47,962 bases of DNA from Micavibrio_C sp964577255. Lineage in GTDB: Bacteria; Pseudomonadota; Alphaproteobacteria; Micavibrionales; Micavibrionaceae. Positions 40,459 to 47,962 of this stretch are shown in pieces. The notes beneath the pieces were generated by a model that saw only the letters and a program-made list of their open reading frames with translations, ran no database searches and was not told the DNA's origin. Made by a program: the position numbers and the translations under genes. The stretch is from the NCBI GenBank assembly GCA_964577255.1, contig CAZNYM010000010.1, positions 1-47,962 of the forward strand. Reading direction: 5' to 3'. The first letter of the stretch is position 1. Each line of letters begins with the position of its first letter.

Positions 40459-43400
40459 ACCGAGAAATCGCGCCCCTGGCGCCGCCGCTCGCGCAGCGCC
40501 GCGCGGCGTTTTTCATTGAGCTCGAAGCGCTTGCTCTCCGAGAGATCGCGCGCGTAGCGGGTGAAACTTTCCTTCATGGTCTGCCAGGCGCGCTCGGCTT
40601 CCTCGCCCTCGCCCAGCAGGCGGCGGCGCTCCTCGGGATTCTCCTCAAGTTCGACCAGTTCGCGCACGAAGCGGCTGAGTGTTGTGAAGGTCGGATTGTC
40701 GGGCCCGTGGACCATGACGGCCTTGTGTGCCTCGATCACCGTCCGGTCGACGGCGGATAAAAGGCGCGGATTGACGTCGTGCGCCTGCCACTGGATCAGG
40801 AAGCGCAGATCGTTGATCATCTTGTCGTCGTCGCCGGCCGCTTCGGCGATGTCGTCGATGCGCTGGAGCGCCGAGGCCCAGTATGCCTTCTTGTCGAATC
40901 CCTTCTCGAACTCCTCCGCTTTGGGCTGCAGGTCGCGGATCAGCTTGGCCGCCGCCTTGTAATGGCGGCTGCTGACGCTGTTGTTGGGGTTGAGAATGTC
41001 CGCGAGCGCGCCGATCTTCTGGCCCGGCAGCGCCACCGAGCGCGGGAAACTTTCATCGACGGGCGCTTTCTTGTTTTTCCACCATTCGGCGTTGCCCCTT
41101 TTCATGTGCGGATAGAGCCTGAAAATCCGCCATTTGAGACTATGCTGCATATCGACGCCGCCATGGCCGATCTCGCGCAGCGCACGGGCGCGGGCCAGCA
41201 GCGTGGCGCGCGGCAGGGTCTGCACTGCGCGACTGCGCACACCGGGACTGTTCCATACCATCTGCGGCGGGAACAGGCAGGGCGTGCGCCCCAGTTTGAT
41301 GTGGCTGAAGGGGTTCTCCGGGCTCTTCATCAGGGCGATCAATTCCTCATCGCTCATCAATGCCAACTGCTGCGGGTCGCCGCGGGCGAGGTCGAGCACG
41401 ATGGCGCCGTTGGTCTCCTTGTCGATCGTCACCAGCGCCCCCAGGCGCGGACGGCAGGTGTAATCGCGCGGATCGACATAGCCGAACACGGGGTTCTGGC
41501 CGTTGATGTCCTGGCCGATACCCAGGATCTGATCGATCATGGGGCTGGGGCGGCGGGTGCTGAAATCGCTGTTGATGATCATCTGCTCGAACAGCTCGGG
41601 ATCGACCGCCTTGAATTTCTCGATCAGCGGCACCAGGCGTTCGGCGTCGTAAAGCGAGCCGTGCGCCTTGTCGGGATCGTATTCGATTCCATTGCTGCGG
41701 CACGCCGCGCCCAGCTTCTTGATGTAATTGCCTTTGTCGTCCTTTTCGCCGCCGATCTTGTCAGGATGCAGCGCCAGATAGGCGGAATAAACGTGATACA
41801 GATCCATCGACAGGTTGCCGAAGGTCGACATCGGCTTCATGTTCACGGCGGCCAGGGCCGTGCCCATCATGCGCATGGTCATCAGGTCGTCGAATTCGGT
41901 GTTGCGCCAGCCGCACCACAAGGCGCGCGCATCCTTGTCCTGGGTCAGTTCCTGTGGCCAGGTCTGGTACAACCTGTTTAGCTCGTACACATACTCGCGC
42001 AACGGCATGCCCTTATGCAGGTCCCAGGGATTGTCGTTGCGGGTGACGGCGAGAGCGCCCAGCGCGGGCGTTTTGTAGGCGGGGATGCCGTGCTTGAGCG
42101 TCCGGCTGCCCAGGGTCTTTCCTTCATGATCGATGGCGACGAAACTCGCATCGGTGTGGACATCGGTGACCGGATCCACGCCGGTGGTCTCGGTATCCAT
42201 CATCACAAGAACCTTGATATTCTTGGCGTCGTGATAGGGCCGGCTGACGCTCGGGTGATAGATGCCAAGCGGCGGAAAGGCGCCGGTGTCGTCCGCCGCC
42301 GCCTGGAACGCGTCGGTCAGGTTGGCGCCGCGGCTGAGCGCGGTCGGCTTCAGGCGCTCCTTCTCCTTGCGCTCCTGTGAATTCAGGAATTCGTACATCA
42401 CGGCCGCCACCGGGCCGCTCCAGCGGTCCTTGACGCGGCTCAGCAGGGCTTCCTGGCGGTGCTTGCTGAAAAATTCGCGCGGGTCGCGGCGGATCTCTCG
42501 GAAGGCCACGCGTTCCTCGGGCGTTTCCCCCGCCACCGACAGAGTGCGGCCGGCATGATCGACCTTATAAAAAACCTGCTTGTCGGGCACGATCGCCCGC
42601 GCTTTTTCTTCGGCCATCAGCAGTTCCATCGACGCCAGCTGGTGCGGGCCGCCGTGATGCAGGACTTTCTGCAGATCACCCGTCTCGCGGTGAATCTTGC
42701 GGGCATCCGCTCGGCTCGCATGGCTCGAAGCGTAGATGTGAAAGCCGTCATTGGCCATGTCCACGGCGTCATAGACCTTGCATTCGAAATCGAAGCGCAG
42801 GCGGTTGTTCTGCTCGATGCGGCGGCGGAAATTGCCGCCTACCGGAATGGGGGTCTGGGCGCGGATCATCACATCCCCGGGCTTGAGGAAGATCAGGTCG
42901 TGCAGGTCGCGGGAAATGCGATGCGAAATCGACATCTCCTCGTCCTGCGTGCCGGTATGGATGACGACGTAGCTGCCATCGTTGTTCTGGCCGGAAAGCA
43001 GCTCCTGGGCTTTGGGCGAGGTTATGCGCAGGGTCTTGATGTTGTATCGCTCTTCCATCATCGCGCTCAGACCGTCGGTGAAATTCAGGTCGCCGTATTT
43101 CTTCAGTACCGACGATCCCGCGAAAATGATGTATTTGAAGGGCGGTGGCTCGCCCTTGGCGGCAGCTTCGTCGCGCGCCTCCCCGATTGCCTCGCAGCAC
43201 AGTTTCATGTTGATGGCGTTCGAGCCGATCAGGTCGTAGAAAATGCGGTGGCGGCGCTCGTGCAGGAAAATCTTCCTCAGATTGCCTCTGATCTCGTCCT
43301 GGGTCGGGTTATCTTCGTTGCTGCGCCCGGCGTTGGTGGTTTCCATCACGTGCACGGCGGCGGTGTCACGGCAGCGCCGCAGCCAGTCGAGGTCGGTGCG

Positions 43401-45293
43401 CACGGCGGCAGGGATCGTCTGATCCAGCTTGTAATCGCCGGTATAAAGCACACCACCGATCTCGAACATCAGCGCATAGGCCGAGTGCCCGGCCGGCCCT
43501 ACCCGCACGGGGATTTTATGTTCGGGGTGACTTTTGTCGTACACCTGCAGATAGGGGAAATATTTAGTGCGCTGCTCTTCCTCCGACCAGATCGCCTCCG
43601 TTCCCTGTTCGATCACCGTGTTGCCATAGGCGTAGGAGCAAACGCTCTCCGCCTCTTCTTTGGTCATGTCACGCCAGTCGTCCATGTCGATGATGTGGCA
43701 GCGTTCGAGCAGATCCTCGCGGAAAGCCTTGGGCACACGCTCTTCCTGCATCATGCGCTTGAGCACGCGCTTTGAATGCGTGTTCATCACCAGGGGCGGC
43801 AGGTCATAGCCGAATTTCGCCAGGCGGGCAATGCCGCGCAGATGGTCTTCGTGCTCGTGGGTTTCGAAATTGATGAAAGTTTCCACGAAACGGTTCAGAT
43901 CGGACATCGACGGGTGCCGGACATAGCGCCCGAAATTATGCATGGTGCTGTGCGCGAATTCCTTGCGCCCGTCGCCGAAAGTTATGCCCCAGTCGACGCC
44001 GATCCCGAGTTTCACCCACTCCCCGTCCTCGACGAAATCGCGCACGAACAGCATGCCGTTGCTGCCGATGCCTTTTTCCTTTTCGCTGAACAGCGCGTCG
44101 GTGTTGGCGCCGAACACCTGGATCATCGTGCGCGGGCCTTCTGCCGGCGGGCGCGGGCCACTGATGAAGAATTTCAGGTCGTTTTCATGGAGGATGTCGG
44201 CGAAGTGCGGCGCTTCGCTGCGCTGGATCGCCATGTGGATGTATTTCATCGCCCGCAGCGCCCGCGCCACGCCCTTGTGATTGCGGATATCGGGCTTGTG
44301 GCCCAGCATCTCCATGTCCGCCAAGCGGAAGGAACGGCTGTTCTCCTCGCCGGCTTCCTCTGCAAAACGCACACGATAAAGAACCGCTTCCTGTTTGTTG
44401 CCCTTGGCCGTGGTCCAGACGCGGCAGGACACTTCAAAGCCGTTTTCAACCGGCTCGTACTGGCAGCTGGCGCCGTCAAAGCCGGTGCCGTCCGGACTGC
44501 GGGCCGTGTAAGTGTGCGAGAACGGCTCTTTATCGCCGCGTTTGACGATGTCGTATTCAAGCGCCAGCATCGGCCGCAGCAGCTGCGCCGGATACACGGG
44601 CGCCGCCTTACCGGGCGCGCTGCGCGAAGGATACCAGCGAAACTCGCCGTTGTCGTTCATGCCCTCAAGCGCCGGAGCCTTCACGCCGCACAGCTGGCTG
44701 ATGTAATGCAGGTTGGGGATCTCGTCGCGCTGCTGCGTCTGGCTGACGCGCGCCCGGGCGCCGAACGCGGCCGCGGGCGCGGTGCGGCGCGTCACGTTGC
44801 TCAGGATGTTTTCGCGGATCTCTCCGGCCATCTCCTGCATCACGTGCAAAAAGCGGGTGATGTCCTCGGGATCCTCGTAGTTTTTTCCCATCCACACGGC
44901 GGCCACGGGCCGGATCTGCGTCCGTCCGTACTCGTCCACGCGGTTTTCCGTGCGGATGGTTAGGATGTGGGGATTGTGCTTGCGCGCCTCCGCCGCCGGT
45001 GCCTGGCCGCTCGGCCAGTGCACCCAGTGCTGCAGGGCGATCGCGGGAGCGCCGTCCTCGGGATTCTTTTCAACCTTGTAGCGGTAGCCGTGCACGATCC
45101 CCGAGGCCAGATTGGTGACCGTGTTGGTCCAGCGTATTTCCCCGTGGTCGTGAAAAAAACCGAGTCCCTGACGGAACCCGGCCATCGAGGCGAATTCCTC
45201 GAGATCATACCAAGGCGCCTCCGGCACCGATGGCGGCGCGGCGGCGTTCCCCTCGTCAGGCGGCGGTGGCGGCTGCTCCCCTGTCCCCGTCAC
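40455..45293 (-). CDS. Giant nuclease: RNase J-like MBL/beta-CASP domain fused to exodeoxyribonuclease I-like DEDDh domain
   Basis: A 1612-residue protein with three parts. Residues 1-380 are unrecognised, beginning with a Pro-rich stretch. Residues 385-905 are an RNase J-like metallo-beta-lactamase/beta-CASP nuclease: ETHEHEDHLRG with H479, H481, D483 and H484. Then GPAGHSAY (H603), LYTGDYKLD (D620), METTNAGRS (E651), VIHTGTQDEEMSISHRI, IYASSHAS (H858) and VLHHGGPHQLAS. Residues 1025-1600 resemble E. coli exonuclease I: MMDTETTG (D1033, E1035), WRNTEFDDL (D1135 or D1136) and AHGSLYDAERL (H1211, D1216). The exoI SH3-like segment (GYVDPRDYTCRPRLGALVTID...) and a helical C-terminus follow. Every catalytic residue of both nucleases is present. 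GTG start with AGGGA eight bases upstream. Transcribed alone. Confidence 0.9.
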   Translation of the reverse strand: MTGTGEQPPPPPDEGNAAAPPSVPEAPWYDLEEFASMAGFRQGLGFFHDHGEIRWTNTVTNLASGIVHGYRYKVEKNPEDGAPAIALQHWVHWPSGQAPAAEARKHNPHILTIRTENRVDEYGRTQIRPVAAVWMGKNYEDPEDITRFLHVMQEMAGEIRENILSNVTRRTAPAAAFGARARVSQTQQRDEIPNLHYISQLCGVKAPALEGMNDNGEFRWYPSRSAPGKAAPVYPAQLLRPMLALEYDIVKRGDKEPFSHTYTARSPDGTGFDGASCQYEPVENGFEVSCRVWTTAKGNKQEAVLYRVRFAEEAGEENSRSFRLADMEMLGHKPDIRNHKGVARALRAMKYIHMAIQRSEAPHFADILHENDLKFFISGPRPPAEGPRTMIQVFGANTDALFSEKEKGIGSNGMLFVRDFVEDGEWVKLGIGVDWGITFGDGRKEFAHSTMHNFGRYVRHPSMSDLNRFVETFINFETHEHEDHLRGIARLAKFGYDLPPLVMNTHSKRVLKRMMQEERVPKAFREDLLERCHIIDMDDWRDMTKEEAESVCSYAYGNTVIEQGTEAIWSEEEQRTKYFPYLQVYDKSHPEHKIPVRVGPAGHSAYALMFEIGGVLYTGDYKLDQTIPAAVRTDLDWLRRCRDTAAVHVMETTNAGRSNEDNPTQDEIRGNLRKIFLHERRHRIFYDLIGSNAINMKLCCEAIGEARDEAAAKGEPPPFKYIIFAGSSVLKKYGDLNFTDGLSAMMEERYNIKTLRITSPKAQELLSGQNNDGSYVVIHTGTQDEEMSISHRISRDLHDLIFLKPGDVMIRAQTPIPVGGNFRRRIEQNNRLRFDFECKVYDAVDMANDGFHIYASSHASRADARKIHRETGDLQKVLHHGGPHQLASMELLMAEEKARAIVPDKQVFYKVDHAGRTLSVAGETPEERVAFREIRRDPREFFSKHRQEALLSRVKDRWSGPVAAVMYEFLNSQERKEKERLKPTALSRGANLTDAFQAAADDTGAFPPLGIYHPSVSRPYHDAKNIKVLVMMDTETTGVDPVTDVHTDASFVAIDHEGKTLGSRTLKHGIPAYKTPALGALAVTRNDNPWDLHKGMPLREYVYELNRLYQTWPQELTQDKDARALWCGWRNTEFDDLMTMRMMGTALAAVNMKPMSTFGNLSMDLYHVYSAYLALHPDKIGGEKDDKGNYIKKLGAACRSNGIEYDPDKAHGSLYDAERLVPLIEKFKAVDPELFEQMIINSDFSTRRPSPMIDQILGIGQDINGQNPVFGYVDPRDYTCRPRLGALVTIDKETNGAIVLDLARGDPQQLALMSDEELIALMKSPENPFSHIKLGRTPCLFPPQMVWNSPGVRSRAVQTLPRATLLARARALREIGHGGVDMQHSLKWRIFRLYPHMKRGNAEWWKNKKAPVDESFPRSVALPGQKIGALADILNPNNSVSSRHYKAAAKLIRDLQPKAEEFEKGFDKKAYWASALQRIDDIAEAAGDDDKMINDLRFLIQWQAHDVNPRLLSAVDRTVIEAHKAVMVHGPDNPTFTTLSRFVRELVELEENPEERRRLLGEGEEAERAWQTMKESFTRYARDLSESKRFELNEKRRAALRERRRQGRDFSV

Positions 45294-45395
45294 GATGCGA
45301 TTCCCTGTTCCTGTTCAATACCCGGTCTTGCCAGTTTCGCCCCATTAAAGACGGGGACGGAAAAACAACAAGTCTGGATTTTCTTATAGTTCCCC

Positions 45396-46118
45396 TTATA
45401 ACTGGGAATTCGTTTCCGGTGAAGCGGGAATCCCTTCCTGACGGCGGACCAGGCGGTCCTTAAGAAACAGCAGATACAGCAGCACGAAATAAAAGAACAG
45501 CAGCTCCTGCACCTCGCTCACGCGCTCGAACAGTCTGATATCAAACATTTTTGCGAACGTGTCTGCCTGTTTAAGTCCGATCGCGGCCGCCGCCGTGACG
45601 AACAGGCGCCGATCGGGATAAATTACGGCAAAACGCGCGGGCAAAGCCTGCGGACGGAAACGTTGCACTAAAGGTATAATGATCCCGCCCACCGCGATGC
45701 CGATCTCAAGCAGAACCCGCGGCTTCTGATCGAGCCATGACGATGTGTTGTGCAGGTTGGTTTCGTTCTGGTCGCTGATCTGCGCCCAGTATTCGGGCGT
45801 GACCCAACCGAACACGCGCTGGCCCCACGTGATCTCCTCGCCCGCGACATAAAACGCGCACAGCGCCGCCACCGCCACCCAGGCGAACAGCCAGGGCTGC
45901 CGCCGCGCATCGATCAGGCGCAGGGTCATGAGCGCGACGATGAAAGCGCCGGCGATCACCGTGAACTGCAGCAATTCATGCGGCCCGGTTTCAGACATCA
46001 GCACCGTGAGCACCGTAGGCGACAGCGTCGCCTCGAGCACAACCTGCACGGCGATGAAAGCCAGCACCAGCCATAGCCAGAAGAAACGGGGGATGGGAGA
46101 AGGATCGGCAGCGTTCAT
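45396..46118 (-). CDS. Multi-pass membrane protein of unknown function (GEEITWGQR family)
   Basis: A 240-residue membrane protein with six or seven hydrophobic segments (about residues 12-30, 47-66, 75-92, 135-150, 170-182 and 198-218). Between the third and fourth lies the conserved-looking periplasmic or cytoplasmic loop AGEEITWGQRVFGWVTPEYW, with NETNLHN a little later. This motif recurs in uncharacterised bacterial membrane proteins, and its Glu and His residues could bind a ligand or metal. No function can be given. It lies ten bases after the glmS stop, on the same strand, so it probably rides on the glmS transcript. Confidence 0.8.
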   Translation of the reverse strand: MNAADPSPIPRFFWLWLVLAFIAVQVVLEATLSPTVLTVLMSETGPHELLQFTVIAGAFIVALMTLRLIDARRQPWLFAWVAVAALCAFYVAGEEITWGQRVFGWVTPEYWAQISDQNETNLHNTSSWLDQKPRVLLEIGIAVGGIIIPLVQRFRPQALPARFAVIYPDRRLFVTAAAAIGLKQADTFAKMFDIRLFERVSEVQELLFFYFVLLYLLFLKDRLVRRQEGIPASPETNSQL

Positions 46119-46128
46119 GCCGGGGATT

Positions 46129-47961
46129 CTACTCCACTGTCACCGATTTGGCCAGATTGCGCGGCTGGTCGACGTCGGTGCCGCGCTCAAGCGCCACATA
46201 ATAGGCCAGCAGCTGCACCGGCACGGCATAAAGGATCGGCTGTATGAAGGGATCGGCCGCGCCCGTGACGATCTGCCATGCCGTCCTGTCGGCGAAATGC
46301 GCGGCGCAAGCCTCGTCCGTCACCAAAAGGATGCGCCCGCCCCGGGCCATCACTTCCTGCACGTTCGAGGAGATTTTTTCGAGCAGCGGGTCGGCGCCCG
46401 AAGCCATCACCACCACCGGCACCTTCTCGTCGATCATGGCGATGGGGCCGTGCTTGAGCTCGCCGGCGGCGAACCCCTCGGCGTGGATATAGGAAACCTC
46501 TTTAAGCTTGAGCGCGCCTTCGAGCGCCAGCGGATAAAGCGCGCCGCGGCCGAGATATATCACATCGCGCGCCGGCGCCACCTCTTCCGCGACGGCGCGG
46601 ATCTGCGGCTGCACGTCCTTCAGAACATCGGCCACCAGCACCGGCAGGCGCCGCAGCGCCTTGGTCAGGCGGGCGGCGTCTTCCCCGCTCACCGTGCCGC
46701 GCCGGATGCCGAGCGCCAGCGCCAGACAGGCGAGGCTCGCAAGCTGCGTGGTGAACGCCTTGGTCGAAGCCACGCCGATCTCGGGCCCCGCCAGCGTATG
46801 CAGCACCAGGTCCGATTCGCGCTCGATCGTGCTTTCGATGGTGTTCACGAGCGCCATGATCGTCTGCTTTTCCCGGCGGCAATAACGCAGGGCCTCGAGC
46901 GTGTCGAGCGTCTCGCCGCTTTGCGACACGAACAAGGCCGTGCCGCCCGGGGTCAGAGGCGCGTGGCGGTAACGGAATTCGGAAGCGATGTCGATGTCGA
47001 CCGGAAGACGGGCGTATTTTTCAAACCAGTATTTCGCCACGTGACAGGCGTAATGCGCGGTGCCGCACGCTACCATGGTCAGACGCGGCGTTTTCTCGAG
47101 CACGGCGATGATGGCGGCAGGCGGATTGACCGCACCCGTCGCCGGGTTGATGAAGGAATTGAGGGTGTCGGCGATCACCGCCGGCTGCTCGTGGATCTCC
47201 TTGAGCATGAAATGCGGGTAATCGCCCTTGCCGGCGGTGGCACCCGACTGCGCGGTGATGCGGACCGGCCGTTCCACGGTTTTCCCGTCGCCGCTGTAAA
47301 TCGTCACGCCCGTGCGGCTGACCACCACGCGGTCGCCGTCCTCGAGGAAAGAGATTTTCCGCGTCATCGGCGCGAGCGCGTAGGAATCCGAAGCCATGAA
47401 CATCTCGCCCTCGCCGTAACCGACCGCAAGGGGCGTGCCCTGGCGCACGCCGATCATCAGATCGTCCTCGCCCGCGAAGATCAGGGCAAGCGCGTAAGCG
47501 CCCTCGAGGCGCTTGAAAGCGGCCAGCGCCGCTTCCTGGGGTTTCATGCCCTGTTTCAAATTGTGCGTCACCAGATGCGCCACCACTTCGGTGTCGGTGT
47601 CGGTTTCAAAGCGGCACTGGAGCGATTCCATCTCCTCCTTCAGCGCGGCGTAATTCTCGATGATGCCGTTATGCACCACCGCCACGCGGTCGGTGGCGTG
47701 CGGGTGGGCGTTGCGCTCTGACGGGCCGCCATGGGTCGCCCAGCGCGTATGGCCGATGCCGATAGCACCCTTGAGCGGTTCTTTCTTCAGGCGTTCCTCG
47801 AGATTGACGATCTTGCCCTCGGCGCGGCAGCGCTTGATCTGGCCGCCCGCCAGCGTAGCGATGCCGGCGCTGTCGTAACCGCGGTACTCCAGGCGCCTGA
47901 GACCCTCGATCAGGCGCGGCGCCACGTCGTTCGCGCTCAATATGCCGATAATGCCGCACAT
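46129..47961 (-). CDS. glmS: Glutamine--fructose-6-phosphate aminotransferase
   Basis: GlmS makes glucosamine-6-phosphate from fructose-6-phosphate and glutamine, the entry to peptidoglycan and LPS precursors. The 610-residue protein is complete. Cys2 is the glutaminase nucleophile (MCGIIG), followed by the RLEYRGYDSAGIA and HTRWATHGGPSERNAHPH signatures of the class II amidotransferase domain. Two SIS sugar-isomerase domains follow (VSQSGETLDTLEAL, and the second ending in the C-terminal LAKSVTVE with K605 at the active site). Only one base precedes the start codon in this window, so the upstream control region is not visible. Confidence 0.98.
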   Translation of the reverse strand: MCGIIGILSANDVAPRLIEGLRRLEYRGYDSAGIATLAGGQIKRCRAEGKIVNLEERLKKEPLKGAIGIGHTRWATHGGPSERNAHPHATDRVAVVHNGIIENYAALKEEMESLQCRFETDTDTEVVAHLVTHNLKQGMKPQEAALAAFKRLEGAYALALIFAGEDDLMIGVRQGTPLAVGYGEGEMFMASDSYALAPMTRKISFLEDGDRVVVSRTGVTIYSGDGKTVERPVRITAQSGATAGKGDYPHFMLKEIHEQPAVIADTLNSFINPATGAVNPPAAIIAVLEKTPRLTMVACGTAHYACHVAKYWFEKYARLPVDIDIASEFRYRHAPLTPGGTALFVSQSGETLDTLEALRYCRREKQTIMALVNTIESTIERESDLVLHTLAGPEIGVASTKAFTTQLASLACLALALGIRRGTVSGEDAARLTKALRRLPVLVADVLKDVQPQIRAVAEEVAPARDVIYLGRGALYPLALEGALKLKEVSYIHAEGFAAGELKHGPIAMIDEKVPVVVMASGADPLLEKISSNVQEVMARGGRILLVTDEACAAHFADRTAWQIVTGAADPFIQPILYAVPVQLLAYYVALERGTDVDQPRNLAKSVTVE

Positions 47962-47962
47962 A

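Noticed and set aside
42459..44963. Two long open frames on the plus strand (about 438 and 395 codons) antisense to the giant nuclease gene
   Set aside because: They have low-complexity His/Arg/Val-rich translations without motifs, abut each other, and exist because the GC-rich codon use of the real gene suppresses stops on the opposite strand.

Overview
The window is dense, GC-rich bacterial chromosome from a draft assembly or metagenome bin; there is one 10-N scaffold gap at 1102-1111. Gene content and order point to the Alphaproteobacteria. Supporting signs are a FYDLN-acid (TIGR02300-type) zinc-ribbon/acidic-tail protein, the aroQ-accB-accC...aat neighbourhood, thrC followed by a mitochondrial-processing-peptidase-like M16 protease, and an AccB/AccC pair and NrdB of alphaproteobacterial style. 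I cannot name the genus. I saw no rRNA, tRNA, CRISPR array, insertion sequence or prophage.

Layout. 1-3347 (minus): the 5' part of a Kup potassium transporter, a TldD-type protease split by the gap, and a YhiN-type flavoprotein. 3437-7432 (plus): a Cys/His-rich metal-binding microprotein, an autoinducer-synthase-like acyltransferase, threonine synthase and an M16 protease. 7429-8459 (minus): rlmE and a small membrane protein. 8525-13716 (plus): a BepA-like M48 protease, two DsbA-family proteins, aroQ, accB and accC. 13707-15005 (minus): an unrecognised protein with an HExxH...ExxxD metalloprotease signature, sitting between accC and aat. 15093-20756: aat, a glutathione S-transferase (minus), a GT-C glycosyltransferase / methyltransferase / PH-domain operon, and nrdB behind an NrdR box. 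20735-23029 (minus): an operon of three small exported paralogues, then a fasciclin-domain protein. 23363-28022: phoH, a putative exported ChaN/EreA-like protein, a two-domain cytidine-deaminase-like protein (minus), SCO1 and FadL. 28084-32449 (minus): an SCP2-domain protein, a small secreted protein, a 2OG-Fe(II) oxygenase, a HAD-YunG fusion and an acyl-CoA dehydrogenase. 32450-34535 (plus): an AT-rich accessory-looking patch with a strong promoter, an intrinsic terminator (candidate small RNA or attenuator), an XRE regulator and a second, paralogous deaminase-like protein. 34541-38896 (minus): two small genes, then a FadN-type bifunctional beta-oxidation enzyme and its thiolase. 39094-40458 (plus): the FYDLN protein and prmA. 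40455-47961 (minus): a 1612-residue nuclease, a membrane protein and complete glmS.

Functional themes. Fatty-acid handling is spread over the window: FadL for uptake, acyl-CoA dehydrogenase, FadN and thiolase for oxidation, AccB/AccC for synthesis, and an SCP2 lipid carrier. Envelope functions are also frequent (DsbA pair, M48 chaperone-protease, SCO1, GT-C transferase, small exported proteins).

The most striking object is the 1612-residue protein at 40455-45293. It joins a complete RNase J-like metallo-beta-lactamase/beta-CASP nuclease to a complete exodeoxyribonuclease I-like DEDDh exonuclease, with all key residues of both readable and about 380 unrecognised residues in front. I know of no described protein with this architecture. 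Second-tier observations are the two paralogous deaminase-like proteins with a dead N-terminal half, the sRNA/attenuator in front of the XRE gene, the three-paralogue exported operon, and a gene whose ribosome binding site lies inside the preceding terminator hairpin.
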